Source: an uncultured Winogradskyella sp.
GTDB taxonomy: Bacteria; Bacteroidota; Bacteroidia; Flavobacteriales; Flavobacteriaceae
DNA: 64,000 bases
Assembly (NCBI GenBank): GCA_913055905.1
Contig: CAJXLB010000007.1
Coordinates: 64,188-128,187, forward strand
Reading direction: 5' to 3'
Shown here piece after piece: positions 19,521 through 27,609 of this stretch. The position numbers and the translations under genes were made by a program. Within the stretch, counting starts at the first letter, position 1; every line of letters starts with the position of its first letter. The notes below the pieces were generated by a model, which ran no database searches, was not told where the DNA came from, and was given only the letters and a program-made list of their open reading frames with translations.

Positions 19521-20435
19521 ATGGCCAAATCCAACCGAATTAACACCATATTTCATTGGTTTTTATCCGAAAAAACCAAAAAGCGCAGCGAGCGTATCAT
19601 TTTGGGCATAGCGATTACGAGTTACTTGGTGCACTTGCTACTGATTTTTCTCAATAGCCGTGATATCATTACCCTAAACTCCAGTTTTTTTGAAAATCCC
19701 ATAGCGGCCATTTACACACCCTTTTCGTTTATTTTGGTCTATGAGGTCTATTTATTGGTGTTCTACCTGCCTAAGTCCATCTCATCATATATTGGCAAAC
19801 AATACGAAATAATCACCTTAATCGTGATTCGGCGAATTTTTAAGGACATCTCCAATTTGGAATTGTCCTCCAATTGGTTCGATTTAAAATATGACCTTCA
19901 ATTTACCTATGATGTTATCAGTGCCTTAATCTTATTTCTGCTCATTTACTTTTTTTACAGCAATGTGATCAAGATATCCAATTCAGAAAATGATGAAGCT
20001 GAAGACGATATGGATGAGCCCAGCCTACTGCGCTTTATCCAATTAAAACGACTCATTGCCACCTTGCTCGTTCCCATATTAATGCTGTTGGCAGCGTACA
20101 CCTTATACCATTGGGGCGCTGCGGCTCTCGTTGATTACCGTAACGGTGTGGAAGCCTTTAAGGATATCAACAATATCTTTTTTGACGAATTCTTTACGGT
20201 CTTGATTATGGTGGACGTGCTTTTGCTCTTAGCCTCCTTTTTCTACTCCAACCAATTCCATAAAATCATTAGAAACTCTGGGTTTATAATCTCTACGGTT
20301 TTGATTAAAGTATCCTTTTCCGTGGATGGACTCATCAACGATGCCCTCATTGTTGGTGCCGTAACATTTGGCTTGTTTATTTTATTGATACACAATAAAT
20401 TTGAAAAACAGCCATTATCTAATACACAATCCTAA
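19521..20435 (+). CDS. Hypothetical multi-spanning membrane protein
   Basis: 304 aa, not recognised. About six to seven hydrophobic segments. An acidic cytoplasmic-type loop (NSENDEAEDDMDE) lies near residue 155. The N-terminus is strongly basic (KTKKRSER) and should stay inside. The 14-bp gap to the following lipoprotein gene suggests cotranscription. The 132-bp gap upstream from the AtoE gene holds no clear terminator. I see no catalytic motif. Confidence 0.75.
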   Translation: MAKSNRINTIFHWFLSEKTKKRSERIILGIAITSYLVHLLLIFLNSRDIITLNSSFFENPIAAIYTPFSFILVYEVYLLVFYLPKSISSYIGKQYEIITLIVIRRIFKDISNLELSSNWFDLKYDLQFTYDVISALILFLLIYFFYSNVIKISNSENDEAEDDMDEPSLLRFIQLKRLIATLLVPILMLLAAYTLYHWGAAALVDYRNGVEAFKDINNIFFDEFFTVLIMVDVLLLLASFFYSNQFHKIIRNSGFIISTVLIKVSFSVDGLINDALIVGAVTFGLFILLIHNKFEKQPLSNTQS

Positions 20436-20449
20436 AACCACAACCCAAA

Positions 20450-21379
20450 ATGAAACACTCCATATGGCCATTGGCACTTATAGCACTGCTGTTATGCGCC
20501 TGCTCTTCAGATGATGGTAACGCACCTTTGACGCCTGAAGGCCCACAACTGAACATCACTTTTATTATGGACAGCAATGCCGAACGCTTGGGCAACTTGG
20601 GCAACCCAGCACCATTGCCTATGGGCAACGCAGGTCAAGATCCGGATTTTGAAATTCTAGGCTTGCATTTTATTGGACTCTACCAAGACCAATTTACACC
20701 CTATGATGATGGCGTTACGCTTTTTAACTCACCAACAACAGATGCAGGTGGTGACACAGCCATCGATTTTGAACAGGAATTGTTCTTAACGCCATCACAG
20801 AACCAAATTAGCATTCCACTCAGTTTCGTGACGCCAGGTACTTACGAATACCTTAGAAGCTCCATAGGCTATCAGAAATACGGTGTGACCTATAATTTAA
20901 GTGGTGCTGCCAATGATCCAGACTGGCCAGATGGCGTTAGTGACGATGTTGATGTAGATGCTACGATTGCCTCCTTTTTAGGCTTTAACACCTTTATCCG
21001 CAACTACACCTTGAACAGCCAGTTTGTTGTGGTCAATGCCAACAAACTACAAGGCTATTTTGGTTTGGAATCTAACGGAACGGTAGCTGGTTTTAATTTT
21101 AACGAGGTGACCGAAGGCGATGCGCCACAGACCACAGTGCCAAACCCTATTGATGCCACCTCACCAGTACCGGAAGGCTCTTGTGTGGTAACTGGCCAAT
21201 TCCCAACGGCTTTGGTGATACCAGAGAATCCAACAGAAGATATTAATATCCAAATTGTTATTTCCACCAACCAAAGTTTTGAATGGGTAGATACCAATGG
21301 CAACGGTAAGTATGAACCCTTACTTGGCGAACAGGTTGTAGATATGGGCACACGTGGTGTGTTTCCTTCTATCCAGTAA
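20450..21379 (+). CDS. Hypothetical lipoprotein
   Basis: 309 aa with a lipoprotein signal peptide: hydrophobic stretch then the lipobox 'LCAC', acylated Cys near residue 19, followed by SSDDGN, the acidic Flavobacteriaceae-type retention/export region. The mature part is beta-rich and acidic, and has one Ca-loop-like DTNGNGKYE near the C-terminus. No family recognised. It ends just before a strong terminator. Cotranscribed with the preceding membrane protein by spacing. Confidence 0.78.
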   Translation: MKHSIWPLALIALLLCACSSDDGNAPLTPEGPQLNITFIMDSNAERLGNLGNPAPLPMGNAGQDPDFEILGLHFIGLYQDQFTPYDDGVTLFNSPTTDAGGDTAIDFEQELFLTPSQNQISIPLSFVTPGTYEYLRSSIGYQKYGVTYNLSGAANDPDWPDGVSDDVDVDATIASFLGFNTFIRNYTLNSQFVVVNANKLQGYFGLESNGTVAGFNFNEVTEGDAPQTTVPNPIDATSPVPEGSCVVTGQFPTALVIPENPTEDINIQIVISTNQSFEWVDTNGNGKYEPLLGEQVVDMGTRGVFPSIQ

Positions 21380-21409
21380 AAAAACTGGCATAACAACCAA
21401 ATTTTAAGG

Positions 21410-21436
21410 AGCACTCAAGGTTTTGAGTGCTTTTTA
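21410..21436 (+). terminator. Rho-independent terminator after the lipoprotein
   Basis: Nine-base-pair stem AGCACTCAA (21410-21418) with TTGAGTGCT (21423-21431), four-base loop, followed by a run of T. It closes the 19.5-21.4 kb unit and lies 123 bases before the cassette boundary. Confidence 0.85.
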
Positions 21437-21463
21437 TTTGGTACTTATGTTAATAATTTCCAA

Positions 21464-21480
21464 TAACTTAGAGTAAGTTA
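21464..21480. repeat. Short perfect inverted repeat
   Basis: TAACTTA-GAG-TAAGTTA, a 7-bp stem with three-base loop, in the gap between the lipoprotein terminator and the cassette. No T run follows. Function unknown; could be an operator or chance. Confidence 0.4.
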
Positions 21481-21559
21481 CTGTTGTATTTTCACTCAGA
21501 AACAGCGAATTTTATTTGACTTTTGATATAAGGCATTAAAACGACCTTATTTCAGAAAG

Positions 21560-22713
21560 TTATGTGCAAGATTTTGTGATTAAAAAATAAAAGATGATAA
21601 GATTACTTAAATCAAATCCAAGCATTAGTTATTTGGTAATAACCTTTGTCATCTCGTGGTTATTTTGGTTTTCCCCCATATTTATTGATTTACCAGATGA
21701 TATATATTTCAGTATTATTGTGGTTGGTGGGTTTGGCCCAGCTATCTCAGGATTAGTTCTACTTCATTTACAATCCAGTAAGAAAATAACAATTGCATCA
21801 AGGTCATTATTTTGGATAGTTTCTTTTGCATTCGCCTTACTGTTGGCGATGACACACTATCTGGTAAATAATGAAGCTCGATTAGGTAAATTTTGGTTCA
21901 AACTCAAAGATATAGGGTTAATAGCAATAGTTATACTTTTATTATGCTCATTGTTTTTGGGTCTACTAGCAAGTAACTCCAAGAATAATGACCTAAAAGA
22001 GAACTATCTAAAATCTCTAATTTTTGATAAAACTAAAATTAAATGGTATGTTTTGGCTGTACTCTTTTATCCTGTATTGTACATTTTAGGTTTTGCATTT
22101 GGTGAATTGTTCGGTTTTGGAACGTCTGAATCACTATTTACTCCTGATATTTATGATGTCCCCGGATTTCTGTTGATCTTTTTTCTCGCAGGAGCAGAAG
22201 AATTCGGTTGGAGAGGGTTTCTTCAAAAAGAATTACAGAAAAAATACAATCCCCTAATATCTGCTATAATAATTTCAATTGCTTGGACCTTATGGCATAT
22301 TCCATTACACTATAATGGATTTTATGATTCAGGTATTTTTGGTCGATTGCTTCTAAGTTTTCAATTAGGAATATTGTTTACATGGTTTTATAATAAATCA
22401 GGGTACTCAATTTTGACAGTCATGCTTTTACATACCATGAATAATTGGGTAGGAAATATTTTTGGAACTTCCTATTATCCGGCAATGGCTTTGGGAATTA
22501 TATTATTTATATTTTTCATTATAAATAATAAAATGTGGCAAATGAAAAATTACCATATTAAATTCTACTCGACTGAAAAGTCATTGAAATCAAGTACATA
22601 ACAATGTATATGGCTCATGCATTTGATAGAACATAAATTTCTGTATCTTTAAACTTTAATAATTTGAACAAAAATAAAGGCTTGTAGAATAGCACGAGCC
22701 ATATACCGAACCG
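21560..22713 (+). mobile_element. Probable solitary integron gene cassette carrying a CPBP protease gene
   Basis: The 1154-bp segment starts with TTATGT after a G (21559) and ends at the G of a GTTAAGC site (22713-22719). It contains one gene in the canonical orientation (start codon 34 bases in, stop codon overlapping the attC R' box) followed by an attC-like hairpin site. The R' box ACATAAC (22596-22602) is the exact complement of the GTTATGT formed by joining the last G to the first six cassette bases, as expected for a cassette that recombines as a circle. The contents are visibly AT-richer than the flanks. No integrase is in the window. Assignment as a cassette is inference from this architecture. 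Confidence 0.6.
21594..22601 (+). CDS. CPBP family intramembrane glutamic endopeptidase (CAAX protease-like), cassette gene
   Basis: 335 aa, about eight membrane segments. The three CPBP motifs are intact: 'EEFGWRG' (EExxxR) near residue 203, 'WTLWHIPLHY' (His) near 230, and 'HTMNNW' (HxxxN) near 280. Such proteins cleave membrane-associated substrates; in bacteria several are self-immunity or regulatory proteins, but the target here is unknown. The gene is AT-rich (for example only 16 of 60 bases in 21901-21960 are G or C) compared with its neighbours, which suggests foreign origin. Its TAA overlaps the R' box of the adjacent attC-like site. An AGATTTTG upstream is one base off the -7 consensus and could drive it. 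Confidence 0.88.
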   Translation: MIRLLKSNPSISYLVITFVISWLFWFSPIFIDLPDDIYFSIIVVGGFGPAISGLVLLHLQSSKKITIASRSLFWIVSFAFALLLAMTHYLVNNEARLGKFWFKLKDIGLIAIVILLLCSLFLGLLASNSKNNDLKENYLKSLIFDKTKIKWYVLAVLFYPVLYILGFAFGELFGFGTSESLFTPDIYDVPGFLLIFFLAGAEEFGWRGFLQKELQKKYNPLISAIIISIAWTLWHIPLHYNGFYDSGIFGRLLLSFQLGILFTWFYNKSGYSILTVMLLHTMNNWVGNIFGTSYYPAMALGIILFIFFIINNKMWQMKNYHIKFYSTEKSLKSST

Positions 22714-22719
22714 TTAAGC
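22596..22719 (+). repeat. attC-like recombination site
   Basis: About 124 bp. R' = ACATAAC (22596-22602). L-arm GTATATGGCTCATGC (22606-22620) pairs with GCACGAGCCATATAC (22692-22706) at 14 of 15 positions, enclosing a 71-base unpaired central region. An unpaired 3-base spacer on the left faces a 6-base spacer on the right, then R'' = GTTAAGC (22713-22719), a perfect fit to GTTRRRY. This order R'-L'-loop-L''-R'' is that of integron attC sites; the length is like that of long chromosomal-integron repeats. Confidence 0.6.
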
Positions 22720-22731
22720 AAAACACAAAAA

Positions 22732-23955
22732 TTATTCAGCTAGCAATTCAGACACAAACCCTTCAAACTCGGTTTTAAACTCCACATAGTTATCGCCAGT
22801 GGCAGGGCCATTAAAGCCGGTATGGATTTTTCGCACCTTGCCTTCTTTATCTATAAAAATGGACGTGGGATACGACAAGACATGGTTGAGCATGGGCAAC
22901 TTTTCCTGTGCCTTGGCCTTATCAGAACCACCGTATTGCGCCAAGAGAATAGGATACTCAATGTTTAGTTGCTGTTGCAATCGTGCGATACGTTCAAAGG
23001 CCTTGGCTTCGGTTTTGGCATATTCAAAGGCTAAGGCCACGATTTCAAAATCCTTGTCCTTATTGGCCTTGTAAAAGTCGGTATAGTATTTGGTCTCATC
23101 CAAACAGTTGGGACACCAGGTGCCCATTATCTGCACCACAACCACCTTGTCCTTAAAGCGCTCGTCACTTAAGGAGACCATGTTGCCGTCGCTATCAGGA
23201 AAACTAAAGGCAAAACTATCGTAGCCCTCCTTAAGATAGGTCAAGGCATCTGCACTTGGTAATTCGTAAGCAGCATTACGTTTGGCGGTAAAGGGTTCCT
23301 TAAAATGGTTTTCGGAATAAAACATGCCTTCCAAGGTAGAGTCCGTAACCTTGGCCATAAACAAAAAGGCGTGCGCACCATCAAAAGCAGAAAGCTTCAG
23401 GCTATCGCCAGACAGCACACCTTCGAGAAATCGGTAGTCGCCCGTTGTGGTTCTAAACGTTCCGGTGACCTTGCCCTCAACTTGCTTAAAAATGCCCTTG
23501 GCTATATATTCATCTTCCGCAATTCCAGGACTAAACACGGTTTCCCATATGCCTGAGACATCGTGCTGGGCTTCGGCAGTATTGGTAAAACGTTCCTTCT
23601 GGTCTAAGGTCGCTTTAAAATCTACCGCACGGTCCCGGCTTTCCTTAATAAACTGCCCTTTAAGGTTGTCGCCTTCAAAAACAGCGGCGATGTAGCCTTC
23701 AAACACTGGTGTAGCAATATAAACAGAATCGTTACTGTAGCTGATCTCGTTGACCTCTATCACCTCTTCGGCATTGAAAATACGTAACTCCTTAGGGCCA
23801 TCCACTTCAAAAATAAAAGGCAATTTATAACCATCCTGTACGTCGAGGGTTGCTCTATACGTTCCATTCTTCAATACTTTGGGCGTGCGCTCCTCCTTGC
23901 AGGAACTTATAAGGAGTAAAACAACAAGGCCAAAAATTCTATGTATATGCGTCAT
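22732..23955 (-). CDS. TlpA-like thioredoxin-fold lipoprotein
   Basis: 407 aa. Lipoprotein signal with lipobox 'LISSC' and Cys near residue 19. The N-terminal about 240 residues look like a beta-rich domain of the kind found in front of Bacteroidota TlpA proteins. The C-terminal 150 residues are a TlpA/AhpC-TSA thioredoxin domain with active site 'TWCPNC' and 'SYPTSIFIDKEGKV' carrying the cis-Pro region. Likely a periplasm-facing thiol reductase for cytochrome c maturation or thiol repair. Its stop codon lies 12 bases after the right edge of the cassette, so the cassette inserted just downstream without breaking it. Confidence 0.88.
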   Translation of the reverse strand: MTHIHRIFGLVVLLLISSCKEERTPKVLKNGTYRATLDVQDGYKLPFIFEVDGPKELRIFNAEEVIEVNEISYSNDSVYIATPVFEGYIAAVFEGDNLKGQFIKESRDRAVDFKATLDQKERFTNTAEAQHDVSGIWETVFSPGIAEDEYIAKGIFKQVEGKVTGTFRTTTGDYRFLEGVLSGDSLKLSAFDGAHAFLFMAKVTDSTLEGMFYSENHFKEPFTAKRNAAYELPSADALTYLKEGYDSFAFSFPDSDGNMVSLSDERFKDKVVVVQIMGTWCPNCLDETKYYTDFYKANKDKDFEIVALAFEYAKTEAKAFERIARLQQQLNIEYPILLAQYGGSDKAKAQEKLPMLNHVLSYPTSIFIDKEGKVRKIHTGFNGPATGDNYVEFKTEFEGFVSELLAE

Positions 23956-24041
23956 TTTATTACGTATTTAACCGTGGAAACCACAAGAGTTGGCAAAGAT
24001 AAAAAAGCTATTTTCAAATTTCGTGACTTTTAGGGAATTGC

Positions 24042-24049
24042 TATCTTTG
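24042..24049 (+). promoter_or_regulatory. Bacteroidota -7 promoter element for pheT
   Basis: TATCTTTG matches TAnnTTTG and lies 24 bases upstream of the pheT ATG. A weak GTGAC about 16 bases further up may serve as the -33 element. Confidence 0.5.
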
Positions 24050-24073
24050 GGCACTTAAAATAGGTTAAGGGTT

Positions 24074-26500
24074 ATGAAGATTTCATACAACTGGTTAAAG
24101 CAGTTTATAGATATAGATTGGGATGCCGAAAAAACAGGTGCGCTTCTTACGGATTTGGGATTGGAAGTTGAAGGTATCGAGCGGTTTGAATCTGTTAAAG
24201 GAGGACTGGAAGGCGTTGTTATAGGCGAAGTGTTAACCTGTGAGCAGCATCCTAATGCCGATCGCCTAAAACTCACCACGGTAACTATTGGCAATGGCGA
24301 ACCCTTACAGATTGTCTGTGGTGCGCCCAATGTGGCTGTGGGACAAAAAGTACCTGTGGCTACTATTGGCACTACCCTTTACACACCTGAAGGCGAAGCA
24401 TGGACCATAAAGAAAGGAAAGATACGTGGCGAGGAAAGCCATGGTATGATCTGTGCCGAAGATGAGCTTGGCTTGGGAGAATCGCACGATGGCATTATGG
24501 TATTAGATCCTAAACTAAAGGTTGGGTCGCCAGCAGCAACGGTTTTTAAGGTAGAACGCGATGAGGTTTTTGAAATAGGTTTAACGCCCAATCGCGCTGA
24601 TGCCATGAGCCATTACGGTGTAGCACGCGACCTTAAAGCTGGTTTATTGCAGCAGGAAATCAACAAGGAGCTCATTACACCTTCGGTCATGTCTTACCAT
24701 GTAGATACGCGCTCTTTAAAAATCGATGTCGACATTAAGGACAAAGAACGTTGTCCGCGATACTGTGGTGTTACTATTTCTGGCGTAAAAGTAGAAGCGT
24801 CTCCCTCTTGGTTGCAAAACCGACTAAAAGCTATAGGCCTCTCACCTATTAACAATATTGTAGATGCTACCAATTATGTGCTTCACGAACTGGGCCAACC
24901 TTTGCACGCGTTTGATGCCAATAAAATTTCAGGCAATAAGGTCTTGGTCAAAACCTGTGAAGCAGGCACTACCTTTACCACATTGGATGGCGTTGAACGC
25001 AAGCTAGATGCCGAAGACCTGATGATTTGTGATGCCGAGAAACCGATGTGTATCGCTGGTGTTTTTGGTGGTATAGATTCTGGTGTTACCGAGCAAACCA
25101 CTAATATTTTTCTTGAAAGCGCTTACTTTGACCCTGTGAGCATACGTAAAACGGCCAAACGTCATGGACTAAGTACAGACGCCTCATTTCGATTTGAGCG
25201 AGGTGTAGACGCAAATATTACGGAGTACGCCCTAAAACGTGCCGCCTTATTGATCACGGATATTGCTGGTGGGGAAATGGCTAGCGATATTTCGGACTCC
25301 TACCCTAAGAAAATTAAGGATTTTGAAGTCCGCTTAAGTTTTGAAAATGCCAAGCGCCTTATTGGTGAGGAAATTCCTAGGGAAACCATTAAAAGCATTT
25401 TGACTTCCTTAGAAATCAAGGTTAACAACGTTACCGAAACCGGATTAGGCCTTACCGTACCTGCGTACAGAAACGATGTGCAGCGCGAAGCGGATATTAT
25501 CGAGGAAATCCTCAGGGTTTATGGTTATAATAATGTCGCTACAACAGAGAAATTGAATGCTTCGATTTCTAATTCTTCGAAATTTGAGGATTATAAACTT
25601 CAAAACGTTATTGGTAACCTATTGACGGCCCAAGGATTTTTTGAAATCATGGCCAATTCCTTAACCACGGCTTCGTATAACGAATTGAGCGACCAAATTA
25701 ATGACGACCATAATATAGAAATGCTTAATCCTTTGAGTTCGGATTTAGGTGTTATGCGTCAGTCGCTATTGTTTTCTGGTTTGGAAGCAGTGGCCCACAA
25801 TATCAACAGAAGACGAAGCGACCTTAAATTATTTGAATTTGGTAAAACTTACCACCACTACAACAGTGGTCGGGAAGAATTTAAGCACCTGTCGTTATTT
25901 GTAACAGGAAACAATACCGAAGAACGCTGGAATGCGACCGTAAAACCGAGTGATTTCTTTTACCTGAAAGGTCTTATAGAAACGGTTTTGGAGCGCTTAG
26001 GATTAAATCGAACAAAATCAGCACCTACCAAAATGGATGTGTTCAGTGAAGGTCTTATGTTATCCTTAGGAAAGCATACCTTGGTAAATTTTGGCTTGGT
26101 GAAAAAGTCCATACTTAAAAGCTTTGGCATTGCTCAGCCGTTGCTCTTTGCCGATTTTAACTGGGATAATATTTTAGCATTGGCTAAGCACAACAGCATT
26201 ACCTTTAAGGAGCTCCCAAAATATCCTGAAGTAAGACGGGATTTTGCCTTGTTGATTGATGAGCAAATTTCTTTTGGCGATATCTATGACGTAGCGAAGC
26301 AAACCGAAAGGCACTTGCTTAAAAACATCAATCTGTTTGATGTTTATGAGGGCAAAAACTTACCAAAAGGCAAAAAGAGCTATGCGGTTAGTTTCACCTT
26401 GCAAGATACCAGCAAGACACTGACAGATAAACAAATAGATAAAATCATGTCGAAGCTGCAAGCTAATTTTGAAAAGAAGCTTGGTGCTGAACTGCGTTAG
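24074..26500 (+). CDS. pheT: Phenylalanine--tRNA ligase beta subunit
   Basis: 808 aa, full length. Charges tRNA-Phe as the alpha2beta2 enzyme with PheS, which is not in this window. Domains in order: an N-terminal tRNA-binding OB domain (about 40-150, 'GVVIGEVLTCEQHPNADRL'); B3/B4 domain (about 215-380, 'SPINNIVDATNYVL' and 'QPLHAFDANKI'); B5 domain (about 405-475); a synthetase core-like domain; and a C-terminal anticodon-binding FDX-ACB domain (about 710-808, 'KYPEVRRDFALLIDE'). Separated from pheS, as is common in Bacteroidota. Confidence 0.96.
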   Translation: MKISYNWLKQFIDIDWDAEKTGALLTDLGLEVEGIERFESVKGGLEGVVIGEVLTCEQHPNADRLKLTTVTIGNGEPLQIVCGAPNVAVGQKVPVATIGTTLYTPEGEAWTIKKGKIRGEESHGMICAEDELGLGESHDGIMVLDPKLKVGSPAATVFKVERDEVFEIGLTPNRADAMSHYGVARDLKAGLLQQEINKELITPSVMSYHVDTRSLKIDVDIKDKERCPRYCGVTISGVKVEASPSWLQNRLKAIGLSPINNIVDATNYVLHELGQPLHAFDANKISGNKVLVKTCEAGTTFTTLDGVERKLDAEDLMICDAEKPMCIAGVFGGIDSGVTEQTTNIFLESAYFDPVSIRKTAKRHGLSTDASFRFERGVDANITEYALKRAALLITDIAGGEMASDISDSYPKKIKDFEVRLSFENAKRLIGEEIPRETIKSILTSLEIKVNNVTETGLGLTVPAYRNDVQREADIIEEILRVYGYNNVATTEKLNASISNSSKFEDYKLQNVIGNLLTAQGFFEIMANSLTTASYNELSDQINDDHNIEMLNPLSSDLGVMRQSLLFSGLEAVAHNINRRRSDLKLFEFGKTYHHYNSGREEFKHLSLFVTGNNTEERWNATVKPSDFFYLKGLIETVLERLGLNRTKSAPTKMDVFSEGLMLSLGKHTLVNFGLVKKSILKSFGIAQPLLFADFNWDNILALAKHNSITFKELPKYPEVRRDFALLIDEQISFGDIYDVAKQTERHLLKNINLFDVYEGKNLPKGKKSYAVSFTLQDTSKTLTDKQIDKIMSKLQANFEKKLGAELR

Positions 26501-26610
26501 GCAACGGAGATAGTTGTATGAAGGTGCTGAAGTTCAAAGATTATCATTTTCTTCACATTTAAGGCGATGATATTATGTACTTTTAAGTCAAACAAAAAAA
26601 ATTATAGAAC

Positions 26611-27111
26611 ATGGCAAATATCACTTTAGGAGGAACACCAGTAGAAACAGTAGGCAACTTACCAAAAGTCGGGTCGAAAGCCCCAGATTTTAAACTAACG
26701 GCAATTGATTTAAGCACTAAAACCATGGCCGATTTTGCAGGCCACAACTTGGTGCTCAATATTTTCCCTAGTGTAAATACAGGTGTCTGTGCCACTTCGG
26801 TCAGGACATTTAACGAAAAAGCTGCTGCTTTAGATAATACCAAAGTACTATGTATTTCAAGGGATTTACCTTTTGCCCAAGATCAGTTTTGTGCAGCAGA
26901 AGGCATCGAGAACGTAGTTATGCTATCGGATTTTAAAACCGGTAAATTCGGTACGGATTATGGCGTTACCTTTAAGACTGGTGGCTTTGAAGGCTTACAT
27001 TCACGTTGTATCGTGGTGGTAAACAAGGATGGTGAAGTCATTTATACCGAACAGGTTGGCGAAACAGGAGACGAACCAGATTACGATGCGGCCTTAGCAA
27101 GTTTATCATAG
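26611..27111 (+). CDS. tpx: Thiol peroxidase (Tpx)
   Basis: 166 aa, full length. Atypical two-cysteine peroxiredoxin that reduces hydrogen and alkyl peroxides through thioredoxin. Peroxidatic Cys60 in 'NTGVCATSVRTF' and resolving Cys94 in 'LPFAQDQFC' match E. coli Tpx Cys61 and Cys95. No signal peptide by sequence. Five bases before the diacylglycerol kinase-like gene, so the two are likely cotranscribed. A TACTTTTA, one base off the -7 consensus, lies about 30 bases upstream. Confidence 0.95.
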   Translation: MANITLGGTPVETVGNLPKVGSKAPDFKLTAIDLSTKTMADFAGHNLVLNIFPSVNTGVCATSVRTFNEKAAALDNTKVLCISRDLPFAQDQFCAAEGIENVVMLSDFKTGKFGTDYGVTFKTGGFEGLHSRCIVVVNKDGEVIYTEQVGETGDEPDYDAALASLS

Positions 27112-27116
27112 CCTAA

Positions 27117-27485
27117 ATGCCTTTAAAAGAGCCGTTTCTCATTAACAGACTTAAAAGTGTTGGGTATGCCTTTAAAGGCATGCTCATCTTATTTAGAACA
27201 GAGGCCAGTATTAAAATTCAATTGGTTATAGCTATTTTAGTGACCATTGCTGGCTTCTATTTCAATATTTCAAAAACCGAATGGCTCGCTCAAATTATTA
27301 TGATCGGTCTGGTGATGAGTATGGAAGGGATGAATACCGCGATAGAGTATCTTTCGGATTTCATTCATCCCGAAAAAAACCATAAAATCGCCCTTATCAA
27401 GGACATTGCAGCAGGTGCTGTTTTTATAGCAGCTTTAGTTGCCGTTGTAGTAGCCTGTATCATATATTTACCTAAATTGCTTTAA
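27117..27485 (+). CDS. Diacylglycerol/undecaprenol kinase (DgkA family)
   Basis: 122 aa with three membrane segments. DgkA-type lipid kinases are small integral trimeric enzymes. The signature 'EGMNTAIEYLSDF' and the basic 'NHKIALIKDIAAGAV' are intact, with the catalytic Glu and Asp conserved. In Gram-negative diderms of this group the real substrate may be undecaprenol rather than diacylglycerol; this cannot be told from sequence. Probably shares a transcript with tpx. Confidence 0.9.
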   Translation: MPLKEPFLINRLKSVGYAFKGMLILFRTEASIKIQLVIAILVTIAGFYFNISKTEWLAQIIMIGLVMSMEGMNTAIEYLSDFIHPEKNHKIALIKDIAAGAVFIAALVAVVVACIIYLPKLL

Positions 27486-27609
27486 ATACCAAACTACTAG
27501 GATTAACGTTACATATTTGTATTTTTGTTCAGCTATCCTTTCATCGTCATTTTATTTTAAAACATACGGGATTGCGGGAATAAATATACCATTTGCACCT
27601 TAGGTAAAT

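Noticed and set aside
21528-21550. ATAAGG/CCTTAT inverted repeat just left of the cassette as a second attC
   Set aside because: Six-base arms and no R'/R'' boxes in the right order; it does not resemble the attC at the right end.
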